NCBI GenBank assembly: GCA_937949785.1
Contig: CALEDH010000007.1
Location: forward strand, 23,099 to 87,098
Origin: an uncultured Sulfolobales archaeon
GTDB taxonomy: Archaea > Thermoproteota > Thermoprotei_A > Sulfolobales > NBVN01
DNA length: 64,000 nt
Direction of reading: 5' to 3'
In this document: positions 18,324 through 27,236 of the stretch, one piece after another
Layout: each line of letters starts with the position of its first letter
Position numbering within the stretch: position 1 is the stretch's first letter
Position numbers and translations under genes: made by a program
Notes under the pieces: generated by a model
Seen by the model: the letters and a program-made list of their open reading frames with translations, nothing else
Databases searched by the model: none
What the model was told of the DNA's origin: nothing

Positions 18324-20476
18324 TGAGGCTCTATGAAGTATCGGGTTTGGCTTTATGTGTTATATCGTTCAACCTCCTAACCTACTCATTAGGTTTTGCT
18401 AAGAACGTCGCGATATTCATAGCGGTATCCCTCCTCCACGCTGCGTTATTAGCGCTTACCTCATTCGTTATCTTCAAAGACGTTAGGAAGGGGTTAGCCG
18501 TAACGTATTTATTCATAACGCTAACCTTCATGTACACGTATAGCGTAGCTCCTCCTCTAGTCTTCAGGTCAGACCTAGAGCGCTACGTACTACTCATAAT
18601 ATCACTAATTTCCGGTCTAGCAGCAGGTGTCCTAACGCTTCAGGGAGGTCGTGAGGTCTCATTAGCTCAAACACTGATAGTTTTATCGCTTCCAGCAGCT
18701 ATATTAGATGGTGGGGGATTCCTACCCATCGGTTTAATGGCCCCGCACATCTTATTCCTTAGGACGGCGGCTAATGGTTTGAGGTTTAACGGTATTTCCT
18801 TCCTACTATACCTCCCACACCTACTCCTACCTATGCTCGTAGTCGATACATCGTTAGTACCCCATATAAATCTATGTAATGTCCTCTACGGTGTTGGGAG
18901 CGAGTTAAACCTACTCCCCACCATGTTATTAGTTAACGCTGTTTTCTTAGCTTTTAACGCAGCGTATCATAAGTTCTTAAAGTACCGCCTACCTAAGATA
19001 GTTGAACTTAAGCATATAGTACATCACTCCTTAGCCTCATATATGATGTCGCTAACCATGATATCCGTAATACCTATGCTTGCAGGCATATTCCTACCGG
19101 TCAGACCCCCTAACTCCTACTTAAGCATACTATACGCTTCAATCCCTGCGTTCCCCATCTCATTACTAGGTAGTTCGTGGAGTCTTGACTTAGAATTAAG
19201 TCCTATGAGGGATGAGTTAAACAGTAATTTCCAGCAGGTTAGGAACGAGTTAAACACACATGCATACGTCTTAGATGTCCTAGCGGTAAGCCCTATATTT
19301 AAAGCTAAAATCGGTGGGTGCCTCAGTACGTTAGAGCGTGTAGGTAAGCAGTTAGACTCTATTGAAGTGTTCTTAAGTAAGCCGATATTATCACAAAGCA
19401 GTATCCTTAATACCGCTACCTTATTGATGAGGCTTAGAAGCGATTTAGCGGGGATTAGAGATCAGGTAGTAAGTACGTATCAATCAGTAGTTAATGAGGT
19501 TAAAGAGCTCTACAAATGGTATATACGTATTAACGGTTTGAGAGATGTTGAGTTAGATGAGTTAATTATACTAGCAGAACATGTTAAACGCTTCGAAGAC
19601 ATTCCAAGCATTAGTGAAGGACTTACTAAGACGTTAAAGAAGGTTTGCGAGCTATATGTGAGGACTTTAAATAGGTTAGCTATTATTGTTGAGAGGGTCT
19701 TAGACGTTAAGGTAGGTGTTAGTACGTTAGCACAGTGCTCTGATGAAGCACTGCTACTAAGTGTTGTTGGGACTTATAGGAATTTACTGGAGGATATGTT
19801 AGCCAGTAATGAGTTAACCTCTAAAATATCTAAGATGGTTAATGATTTATCGAATTTAAAGAGCTCTATTGATAAGCTTATCGAAGAATATACTGGTAAG
19901 GTGGGTTCAGACCTACTTAACTCACTTAAAGAACTCTCAAATACTTTGAGAGTCCCTCAACATCAGGAAGTTAACATGTATAAGGTCCTCACCAACATGA
20001 TGAACACATGCGATGTTTTAAGAAATATCTTAGCTAAGCTGGTTAGGTCGTTAAGTTATGAATTAAGCAGTAGGGAGGAATACCTCGTAAGAGCTGCGAA
20101 TAGTTTGGGGATAGACTACAATCTCTTAACACCTATACCTCCAGACGTTATGAGTAAGTCTTTAAGTAGTCTAACAGCTTTTCAGGACATACTAACATGT
20201 TACGACTTAATTAACTGGATTAGTTCTAAGGGTTTAGGACTTATTCACAGTCACTTACTCTACATAGAAATGTATGTTAGAGTACTCCGCCGTATTAACT
20301 ACCTACAGCTCCTCATGAAGTACTTCGATGATAGGTTAGAGCACGGTGATGTGGTATTAGATGACGTCCCACTATCTAAGGAGTCTCTGAAGTGGTTTGT
20401 TAACGTATATGTAGGTGTTAGGAAGGACGTCGTACTCGACGGGAATACCTTAAAGAGGTTAAGAGGTAGGTATTGA
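18323..20476 (+). CDS. Unknown multi-span membrane protein with long helical C-terminal domain
   Basis: A 717-residue protein not recognised as any family. About residues 1-295 hold roughly nine hydrophobic segments. The rest (about 300-717) is soluble, rich in Leu/Ser/Glu and predicted helical with heptad-like stretches, such as FQQVRNELNTHAYVLDVLA and MVNDLSNLKSSIDKLIEE. The layout suggests a membrane anchor carrying a cytoplasmic coiled or helical-bundle scaffold. It overlaps both neighbours by one and four bases. No catalytic motif is visible. A structural, trafficking or cell-surface role is possible, but this is inference only. Confidence 0.72.
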   Translation: MRLYEVSGLALCVISFNLLTYSLGFAKNVAIFIAVSLLHAALLALTSFVIFKDVRKGLAVTYLFITLTFMYTYSVAPPLVFRSDLERYVLLIISLISGLAAGVLTLQGGREVSLAQTLIVLSLPAAILDGGGFLPIGLMAPHILFLRTAANGLRFNGISFLLYLPHLLLPMLVVDTSLVPHINLCNVLYGVGSELNLLPTMLLVNAVFLAFNAAYHKFLKYRLPKIVELKHIVHHSLASYMMSLTMISVIPMLAGIFLPVRPPNSYLSILYASIPAFPISLLGSSWSLDLELSPMRDELNSNFQQVRNELNTHAYVLDVLAVSPIFKAKIGGCLSTLERVGKQLDSIEVFLSKPILSQSSILNTATLLMRLRSDLAGIRDQVVSTYQSVVNEVKELYKWYIRINGLRDVELDELIILAEHVKRFEDIPSISEGLTKTLKKVCELYVRTLNRLAIIVERVLDVKVGVSTLAQCSDEALLLSVVGTYRNLLEDMLASNELTSKISKMVNDLSNLKSSIDKLIEEYTGKVGSDLLNSLKELSNTLRVPQHQEVNMYKVLTNMMNTCDVLRNILAKLVRSLSYELSSREEYLVRAANSLGIDYNLLTPIPPDVMSKSLSSLTAFQDILTCYDLINWISSKGLGLIHSHLLYIEMYVRVLRRINYLQLLMKYFDDRLEHGDVVLDDVPLSKESLKWFVNVYVGVRKDVVLDGNTLKRLRGRY

Positions 20477-21327
20477 TGGTGCTGACAAGATGTGTGGTTG
20501 AGGGTGAAGTATTTGTATGTGATATATCGTTAATAGGTGGTAGGATAGTAATCCATAACGTCCCTAAGGGTTTAGTATACGATGTAAGGGTCTCAGACAT
20601 CGTAGGCATATATAAGAGGGATAACATGTTAATCGTTAAAACATCTGCTGAGGAGGTATTAATTAACGTTTCCGGGGCTTCATCATCTCTGATTAACGAG
20701 GTAGGTAGGGTGGTAGAGCTTAAGGTTAGATATGATGAACTCTCAGCAACTACTAAGGACTTACTACTCGCTACTGCTAAAGCCCTCCACGTAATAGTTG
20801 ACTTAGTTAAGGCCTTCTACGAAGACTTCGTGGATAGGTGGATTTCAGCCCTACATCATGTTAAGGAGTTATACCGCATTTCCGAGGTTTTAATTGTTTA
20901 TAATATTAACATAAAGCAGCACGTAGATGAGTTAAACCGTAATGTTGGCTTAAGAAGTGTAGGGGGTGTTAAGAGGGCTGTTAGGGAGCTGACGTTTAAC
21001 ATGATTCGCTTAGTTGAAGAACGTGTTAGGTCATTGCTTACTTTTGAAGACTTAAAGCCTTTAATCAATTTAGTAGTGATTACCTACGTAGCCAGGCTTG
21101 CATACCTAACTAATCGACGTATAGAGGCGTTAAATGCTGAGGAAGACTTGATGAGGGAATGCACTTCCGAGATCTACGTTAAGATGCTTAACAGGCCTGA
21201 ATTAGATATATGTAGGAACTTCATGGAGATGTTAAGAAGTGGTGATCCCTACAAAGCCGTTGAGGTGTTCTTAGATAACTACCTAAGGTTATTAGATGGG
21301 GTTATTAAGAAGTTGTTAAGTAGTTAA
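20473..21327 (+). CDS. Unknown protein: possible PH-like N-terminal domain plus helical domain
   Basis: A 284-residue protein. Residues 5-70 form a run of short beta strands with the cadence of a bacterial/archaeal PH-like domain: a strand pattern ending in VSDIVGIYKRDNMLIVKT and then EEVLINVS. Residues 85-284 are almost entirely helical. There is no membrane span. As last gene of the operon, overlapping the membrane protein gene by 4 bp, it probably binds that protein or the membrane. PH-like domains with helical tails also occur in the archaeal adaptor CheF, but no chemotaxis genes are near, so I do not assign it. Confidence 0.65.
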   Translation: MMVLTRCVVEGEVFVCDISLIGGRIVIHNVPKGLVYDVRVSDIVGIYKRDNMLIVKTSAEEVLINVSGASSSLINEVGRVVELKVRYDELSATTKDLLLATAKALHVIVDLVKAFYEDFVDRWISALHHVKELYRISEVLIVYNINIKQHVDELNRNVGLRSVGGVKRAVRELTFNMIRLVEERVRSLLTFEDLKPLINLVVITYVARLAYLTNRRIEALNAEEDLMRECTSEIYVKMLNRPELDICRNFMEMLRSGDPYKAVEVFLDNYLRLLDGVIKKLLSS

Positions 21328-21341
21328 CCATGGCTAACTTT

Positions 21342-22010
21342 TTAAAGGACTTTATCTACAAACGCTATTAAGTCGTATAAGTCGTCAACTACTAGGTAAT
21401 CCCTCCCTAACTCATTAAGCATATCTAAACATTCCTCACAGTTGATTACTACTGGATAACCTACCACTCTTAAAGCACATAAATCCCATATAGTATCACC
21501 TACATACATGAAGTTATTTAGAGGTATCCCCAACTCAGATGATATTGCTTTAAGCACTACGTCCTTCCTCAGAGGGTTGACAACCTCTACTCCGTAAGGC
21601 TCTAAGCAGCCTAACTCATTAAATACTAACTTGTTAGAGTAAACCCTCCTAACGCTTAAGGCGTTACCAACCAGCTGAGCTAGTATGTCAATACCCCCAC
21701 TCACAATTGCTAACTCCACATTATTGCTGAGTAAGTACTCACATAGTTCCTTAGCCCCATGACTTAACCCCACACTTCTGAAGGCTTCGAAGACCTCATC
21801 TCTAGTAATACATCTCTTAGAGCTCAGTAACGTTAAGTCCCTCCGCATCCACTCCTCATATGATATTAAGCCATTGTAGAACAGCTCTACGTTTACATTC
21901 CTTAAAGCATCATCAGCAACTCCGAAGTACCTATGCAGGAACTCCCAAGAACTCCTAAAAGGTACTAAAACGCCGTCGAGATCGAATACGACTACTTTAA
22001 GCGAGGTCAT
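21342..22010 (-). CDS. HAD-superfamily phosphatase (PSPase-like)
   Basis: A 222-residue haloacid dehalogenase-type hydrolase: motif I VVFDLDGVLV (D10, D12), motif II IVSGGID, and motif IV YVGDTIWDL. A helical cap sits between motif I and II, as in phosphoserine phosphatase-like HADs. It should remove phosphate from a small metabolite; the substrate is unknown. It is convergent with the three-gene unknown operon and 62 bp after the MFS gene on the same strand. Confidence 0.82.
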   Translation of the reverse strand: MTSLKVVVFDLDGVLVPFRSSWEFLHRYFGVADDALRNVNVELFYNGLISYEEWMRRDLTLLSSKRCITRDEVFEAFRSVGLSHGAKELCEYLLSNNVELAIVSGGIDILAQLVGNALSVRRVYSNKLVFNELGCLEPYGVEVVNPLRKDVVLKAISSELGIPLNNFMYVGDTIWDLCALRVVGYPVVINCEECLDMLNELGRDYLVVDDLYDLIAFVDKVL

Positions 22011-22072
22011 ACCACCCCCACCATATCATACATTAAACACTGCTATAACCTATTAAATTAATTTCCGTAGAA

Positions 22073-23251
22073 CTACGTATGCCGACGATCATACCTTACC
22101 TTCACAGCTATAAGTAATATAGCTATTAACACTGCCGTAGTTACTAAAACCCCTAGGAACTCAGCGCTTATGCCCGGATTCGCTAGGATTGGTAGTAGCA
22201 TTAACCCGCCGAAAGCGCTGAACATTAAGGCAGTCCCAAAACCTGATGTCATCCCATGCTTAGGTAGGTACTTAGCTATGTACGTGTTTATGGAGACATC
22301 TAAGAATGGGTATAGCGGTAATTGCCATATAATCACCGGTATTAAACCGGTAGTGCTTACGAACAACCAGTAAGTAATGAGGTATGCTGAACTAGTAGTA
22401 GCTAGGATGATTAAAGGGTTAAACCTGTCTGAGAGCCTGCCGGCAGCAATCCTGGCGGGAACCGATAGTAGAGCTGTGAAACTCCCGAACACCACTCCGA
22501 AAACAGCGTACTCTACTAACTCAGAACGTGTGTTGAGGAGTTTCTGAATCTCCGAAGATAGCTTCACAGGCGCTACTGAGTGCAGTAACTCCATAGCGAA
22601 GATGGTGAGTGAGAACGCTGCTAAGACTGGAAGTAACTTATTAATTACTTCCAACGTCCCACCACCCTTAACCTCAGACACCTTAAACACGTTAGTAGGG
22701 TATAGTAGGAAGAATAGTGAGTACGTTACTACATACATAGCCGCTATTGCTGTGAAGACCCCCTCAGGCCCTGCAAGACCGTATAAAGCACCCATAACCG
22801 CAGAACCTAAACTAAATCCAAGGCCTGAGCCGATCGTAAAGTAGCTGTAAGCCCTACCAGGTGTGGGGGTACCATCACTAAGCACTGCTGAGAGTATTGA
22901 AGGCCATGCAATAGCCCAAGAAAAGCTTGCCAGACTTAACACTACAGCCAGTAAGTTAGGGTCGTAAACATTTAAAGCCGCTATGAAGGGTAGTGCCCCA
23001 CTAACACCTAATAAAGTAACATACCTACCACCAACCCTCTCCGCTAACTTACCGGAAAGCACTGCAAACAACGTAAACAACCACTCAAGCCCAGTTATTA
23101 GGAGGATTACGTAGGTCCCACCGCCTAACTCAACACTTAAGTAACGACGTGTAAATGAGAAGTACAACCCCCATATACTAGAGTTCAGCGTAGCCCCTAA
23201 GGCATACATGGGCTTCCAACCACTCCTAATAGCCGTTAAGCCTCTAACCAT
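22073..23251 (-). CDS. Major facilitator superfamily transporter
   Basis: About 392 residues with twelve hydrophobic segments in two sets of six. The MFS loop 2-3 signature appears as GKLAERVGGRYV, and a second in the C-terminal half as AGRLSDRFNPL. The substrate is undetermined; the general pattern fits sugar or drug efflux families. The frame opens at TTG 23266, but the ATG at 23251 has a GGTGG at suitable distance and is preferred. Upstream lies a 1.8-kb stretch without intact genes. Confidence 0.82.
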   Translation of the reverse strand: MVRGLTAIRSGWKPMYALGATLNSSIWGLYFSFTRRYLSVELGGGTYVILLITGLEWLFTLFAVLSGKLAERVGGRYVTLLGVSGALPFIAALNVYDPNLLAVVLSLASFSWAIAWPSILSAVLSDGTPTPGRAYSYFTIGSGLGFSLGSAVMGALYGLAGPEGVFTAIAAMYVVTYSLFFLLYPTNVFKVSEVKGGGTLEVINKLLPVLAAFSLTIFAMELLHSVAPVKLSSEIQKLLNTRSELVEYAVFGVVFGSFTALLSVPARIAAGRLSDRFNPLIILATTSSAYLITYWLFVSTTGLIPVIIWQLPLYPFLDVSINTYIAKYLPKHGMTSGFGTALMFSAFGGLMLLPILANPGISAEFLGVLVTTAVLIAILLIAVKVRYDRRHT

Positions 23252-23266
23252 ACCACCGACCACCAA

Positions 23267-23649
23267 GCTATTACTGCAAATAAGTCTGGTAGTACCAAAA
23301 ATAGATCAGTAGATAAACCTATTAACCTTGATCAGCTAGTGATACATGATTGACGCGTAATAATCAAAATAACTAATAGTTATAAGTTCTACGAGGATGT
23401 TAAAGAAACGAGGCTAAGATTACTAATTTTAACAGTAATTACCTTTACCTACTCAGACCTAAAGTGTTTGAGGTCATATATTGTTTAAGATAACTAAGGG
23501 TAGGTTAACCTGACTGAGGAAGAAGTTGATGAGAGCTCCGATAAATTCTTAAGGAGCTTAGATTTGGATAAGTCTATTAAGGACTAAGTAACTCAGAACT
23601 AAACGATACGATTTGATAAAAGGTTTAAAAATTAAACTAAAAGTTGGCG
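23267..23649. other. Intergenic stretch upstream of the glycosyltransferase pseudogene
   Basis: No convincing gene. An acidic open stretch at about 23509-23587 (TEEEVDESSDKFLRSLDL) lacks an ATG, GTG or TTG start in frame and probably is a remnant or chance. The region is AT-rich and contains promoter-like TATA sequences for the MFS gene. Confidence 0.4.
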
Positions 23650-24609
23650 ATGATGAAGCCTAAAGTCACAGTAATAACGGTTAACTATAATTCCAGTAGG
23701 AAGATACTGTAGCTTGAGTATAGACCGCTTGAAGCCCTAGTCGTTGACAACGGATCTGATGATGGAAGCTATGAGCGCGTTGTCGAACTCGAGATCCGAG
23801 CTGTCAGACTACTGAAGAACTACGGGTTCGCAGTTGCGAACAACATTGCGTACAGTCAGCGAAGCCCTGATGCGAAATACGTTAGCACTGATCGACAACG
23901 ATCCTGCGCCAGAACCGAAATCTTTGGAAGTATTAGTGGGAGGGGCAATTCTCAAATGGGATGGTGAGCGCTTAGAGAGTTACGGGTACATGGTGATCAC
24001 CATGGGGTGAACTACGGTGTGGGTTTCGGTATGGATAGTGCGACTGTTAACAATATGAGACCCACTGCTGTAACGTATGCGGACGGTGCATTCTCGGCTT
24101 GTAGGGTTGAGGCGATCGAGAAATGCGGCGGGCTTTTTCTTCCTTACTTTTCATGTGAGGGATGACTACGAGCTCGGCATCCGTTTATGGTGATGTGGAT
24201 ACATGATGGCGGCGATACCGATAGTAGCCGGTAAACACTACGGAGGGGCTGCGGCATCGATTTCGAGAGGTGAAAGCCTGTTGGAGCGGCCTGTATTGCC
24301 CCCAACCTAGAGTATTGGTCTTTAGCTAGTATGATTGCCGTATCAGTGCTCTACAGCCGTCTATGGGCTGTGCAAGTTCTTAAAAGACTACTAGCTATTG
24401 TAGCTGTGTTTCTTATAAGGCGGAAGATAATAATTTTGAACGGTTTCTTATGCGGTGTTAAGTTAGGTTTAAAACTTCGCAAAGGGAGATGTTGTGTAGT
24501 TGTAGAGGGGGGAGGACCGAGGATAAGGGCTGGTCTACTGGACGTTTTGAAAGGATTTATACTACGGTTCGAAAGCTCCGCAGATATACTCTTTAGAGAT
24601 TTCACGTAG
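23650..24609 (+). pseudogene. Decayed family 2 glycosyltransferase
   Basis: The three forward frames together spell a GT2 rhamnosyltransferase-like enzyme broken by stops and frameshifts. It starts at ATG 23650 with VTVITVNYNSS, then VVDNGSDDGS (donor-binding Asp region), LLKNYGFAVANN, and after frame changes YADGAFSACRVEAIEKCGG (the acceptor-site block) and PYFSCEG. A C-terminal frame from about 24331 to 24609 (MIAVSVLYSRLWAVQVL) keeps the hydrophobic tail. The first stop falls about 20 codons in. Such enzymes glycosylate surface polysaccharides or S-layer. Codon use with frequent GCG/CGC differs from the neighbours, which suggests foreign origin. Confidence 0.75.
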
Positions 24610-25088
24610 CCTAGGCGAAGGGGTGTTGTCAAACCAAGATCTTCTCTTGTTCCCTCACCACCCTGTTTAAAGATTTAGAAGGGAAAACATTTAAGTTATA
24701 GAGAGGTGTGTTTAACAATTATCAATAGTACATGTGTTCAGTAGTGGGGAAACCTTAGATAATTACCTTTTGGCTAGTTTAAAGCTCAGATAACTGAATT
24801 TGAGCTTATACTTCTAAATAGTACCCAGGGAAGATATTCATCGGCAGTTGAAGCGTTAAATTAAGGTAGGAGCCGTCTACGTGGTTAGATAATTGTGAGA
24901 AGCTGTTAGGCAAGCTATCCCGGTTGTGGGTTGGGGAGGTGGATGAGCTGCATACTCGGTAGTTGGGTTAGAGGATCCTTCTTCGGCGATCACCTCATGT
25001 AAAAGCTTGTATGACGTGGTTGTGATGTTGGATAATAAATTTAATTGATGTAGTTAACGATATGTTAACTAAGCTTTGTTAGTATTAG
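24610..25088. other. Gene-poor stretch after the pseudogene
   Basis: No intact gene or RNA found in 479 bp. One frame at about 24778-24864 gives a short protein-like run (FELILLNSTQGRYSSAVEAL) ended by a stop, which could be another decayed gene. An AT-rich TAATAAATTTAATT at about 25032-25046 is the likely promoter of the SLC13-like transporter that follows. Confidence 0.4.
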
Positions 25089-25097
25089 GTGATTGCT

Positions 25098-26627
25098 ATG
25101 AGGTCTTCACTATATAGGATGGTAGTAGTGTTTGCTGTGCTCTTCGTAGCCTCATTTATAACTATGTGGTTAGTTGAGGTTGGTCAAGATAGTATTGGTC
25201 AGAAGGTAATTAACTTATGGATTGGTGTGAGAGCTCCTCATACTAATGATGTTAACATAAATTCAATTAATAACATTTTAAAGCAGGCGATATCGCTTAC
25301 CTTCTTCTTACTCGTAGTTATTGGGAGTGCTATAAATATGGAGTGGAGGGTTGAATTAGCTATTTTAGGGATGATTGCCATCATCTTCACAGGTGTAGTC
25401 CCTCCGGAGGTCCTTGTGAGTAGGTCTGTTAAGTGGAGCTTAGTACTGTTCTTAGCAGGTTCTATGACTTTCACAGGTCTATTACATCGGTTAGGGGTGT
25501 TCAGGTATATCGTAGTTAATATTATTAGAGTAACACGTAGGAATCCGGTATTACTCCTCCTACTCCTCCTAGTCTTCTCATTCATATTATCAGCTGTGGT
25601 TGGTGAGGTTATCAGCGTAATCTACGTAGTGACCCTTATCTTCGAACTCACCTCACTTATGAGGATTGACCCGAAGCCTCTGCTGATACTGGCTGTCCTA
25701 GCTGTTAATACGGGTAGTCTAGCCCTACCGGTAGGGAATCCCATAGGTATATACTTATTCTTTGAGACCGGGCTGTTAATGACTACGTATGTTAGGTATT
25801 CTATAACCTTAGCCTTACTATGTTTTACAGCTTTACTTATCTTAACCCTTCTCACTGAGAGGAGGTTAATTAAGGATATAGGTAGAGCTATTAGTGAAGG
25901 TGTTGATGGGGTTAATGCGTTCATAGACTATTACTACATAGAACTTGAGAGGGAGAAACACTCTACTGCCCGCTTGAGGTATGGGTTGGTAATGCTGCTT
26001 GGATTCGTAGTGATGGTCGTACTTAACGACGTCACAGCATCGGTTCTGGGAACGGCTTTTGGTCAGGGTGTAGACTCACACGCACTCCTAGCATTCATAC
26101 CGTATATCTTCATAGTCTTAAGCGCTATAGCGATGGATATAGGGGAAGTATCAAAGCATTTAGAGAGGAGTGTTAGATGGCCCTTACTGATGTTCTTTAT
26201 ATATCTCTTCATACTGAGCTACTCGCTAACCTATAGTGGTGTTATGGCTAAGTTAGCCTACGCATTACTCCGCGAAATTCATAGCACTCCATCAATAATC
26301 CTACTAACCACTCTTAGCTCAGCGTCTATCGGTTCGGTCTTAGACAACCTATTAATGGTTGTAACGTTCACACCTATAGCAATCCTCATAGAGGAAGTTG
26401 GAATTACAAACCACTTAATATACTTCTCAGTACTCTGCGGAAGTGTTTTAGGAGGGAACTACACACCTATAGGTTCTTCGGCTAACATCATAGCAGTGTC
26501 GATGGCTGAGAAGAGAGAAGCTAGGATAACGTGGAGTACTTGGCTTAAGACATCGTTAACCCTAACTACTACTCAGATAGTAGTAGCCCTTACATGGATC
26601 TACTTATGTAACGTATTAAACATATAG
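25098..26627 (+). CDS. SLC13/ArsB-like (ion transporter superfamily) permease, copy 2
   Basis: About 509 residues, a paralogue of the protein at 12.1-13.6 kb. Shared landmarks include a GSM-x-FTGLLHRLGVFRY helix, VGEVISVIY, NTGSLALPVGNPIG in the first hairpin and GGNYTPIGSSAN in the second. Twelve or so spans are predicted. The substrate is unresolved between organic anions, arsenite and Na+/H+ exchange. The frame opens at GTG 25089, but the ATG at 25098 has AGGTGA at proper spacing and is favoured. A gap rich in degenerate sequence follows, then the iron operon on the other strand. Confidence 0.75.
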   Translation: MRSSLYRMVVVFAVLFVASFITMWLVEVGQDSIGQKVINLWIGVRAPHTNDVNINSINNILKQAISLTFFLLVVIGSAINMEWRVELAILGMIAIIFTGVVPPEVLVSRSVKWSLVLFLAGSMTFTGLLHRLGVFRYIVVNIIRVTRRNPVLLLLLLLVFSFILSAVVGEVISVIYVVTLIFELTSLMRIDPKPLLILAVLAVNTGSLALPVGNPIGIYLFFETGLLMTTYVRYSITLALLCFTALLILTLLTERRLIKDIGRAISEGVDGVNAFIDYYYIELEREKHSTARLRYGLVMLLGFVVMVVLNDVTASVLGTAFGQGVDSHALLAFIPYIFIVLSAIAMDIGEVSKHLERSVRWPLLMFFIYLFILSYSLTYSGVMAKLAYALLREIHSTPSIILLTTLSSASIGSVLDNLLMVVTFTPIAILIEEVGITNHLIYFSVLCGSVLGGNYTPIGSSANIIAVSMAEKREARITWSTWLKTSLTLTTTQIVVALTWIYLCNVLNI

Positions 26628-26952
26628 CTCTAATCTACTGAAAACCTACAGGTATCGCCGAGCCACCACATTAAGACTGTTTGACAAACCCCTATCTCAG
26701 ATATGCGTTGAGGTCTTAACGTCTTCCTGCCGGAATCAGTTGATGAGATCTCCACATATTACTTTAATTAGAGGACTCTTAGAATTTCTAAGAAGTTCCT
26801 ACCCTATCACCGTAAAACCCGTAGGGTTGGGGCCGAGCTATGTGGAGAGCTTCCTAACTTCATCGCCTGCATCATAGCTAGATGGTGTGCTAAGGATTAC
26901 CTCTGTAGGTATGGTGTATTTAATCGGTGTTGTAGTATTTAGCGGTTTACTG
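26628..26952. other. 325-bp gap between convergent genes, possible coding remnant
   Basis: No intact gene. A forward frame from about 26721 to 26940 has a single stop and gives protein-like runs (VFLPESVDEIST, VGAELCGELPNFIAC, RWCAKDYL), perhaps a decayed gene. A small hairpin AACCC-GTA-GGGTT lies at 26816-26828. Nothing else was recognised. Confidence 0.4.
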
Positions 26953-27234
26953 TTAAGGCCTTCTATAAGTCTTTAAACCCTTACTACTCAACCTATACAT
27001 CCCTATACTTCTAGACTTACGTCTTAGCGCTATAGGGCATGAACCCTCGATAGAACACCTACTACACTGTACGTATTTAACTTCCTCGATAAGTCCTTCA
27101 GAGATGAGTAGGCCTAAGATGCTTTCAAGCAGTGTTTCATCGATGTTAAGCATCCTCCTTAACTCAACGGTGGACTTACATTCACCACTACTTAGGATTT
27201 GCAGCGTCTTCTGTATGATGTCCGAGTTCTCCAT
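26953..27234 (-). CDS. FeoC-like winged-helix protein with cysteine cluster
   Basis: A 93-residue protein. Residues 1-50 form a small winged helix (STVELRRMLNIDETLLESILGLLISEGLI), followed by three closely spaced cysteines in CSRCSIEGSCPIA and a basic tail. This matches the plan of FeoC-type proteins, where Cys residues bind an Fe-S cluster or metal and the helix domain may touch FeoB or DNA. It is the last gene of the iron operon, with its ATG 2 bp after the feoB stop, so it is tightly coupled. Archaeal FeoC identity is inferred from position and layout. Confidence 0.68.
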   Translation of the reverse strand: MENSDIIQKTLQILSSGECKSTVELRRMLNIDETLLESILGLLISEGLIEEVKYVQCSRCSIEGSCPIALRRKSRSIGMYRLSSKGLKTYRRP

Positions 27235-27236
27235 AG

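Noticed and set aside
20473..21327. Assignment as CheF chemotaxis adaptor because of a PH-like start and similar length
   Set aside because: No chemotaxis or archaellum genes are near and the resemblance is only to a strand pattern.
24331..24609. 92-codon open frame as an independent gene
   Set aside because: It continues the broken glycosyltransferase reading and lacks its own ribosome-binding site, so it was merged with the pseudogene.
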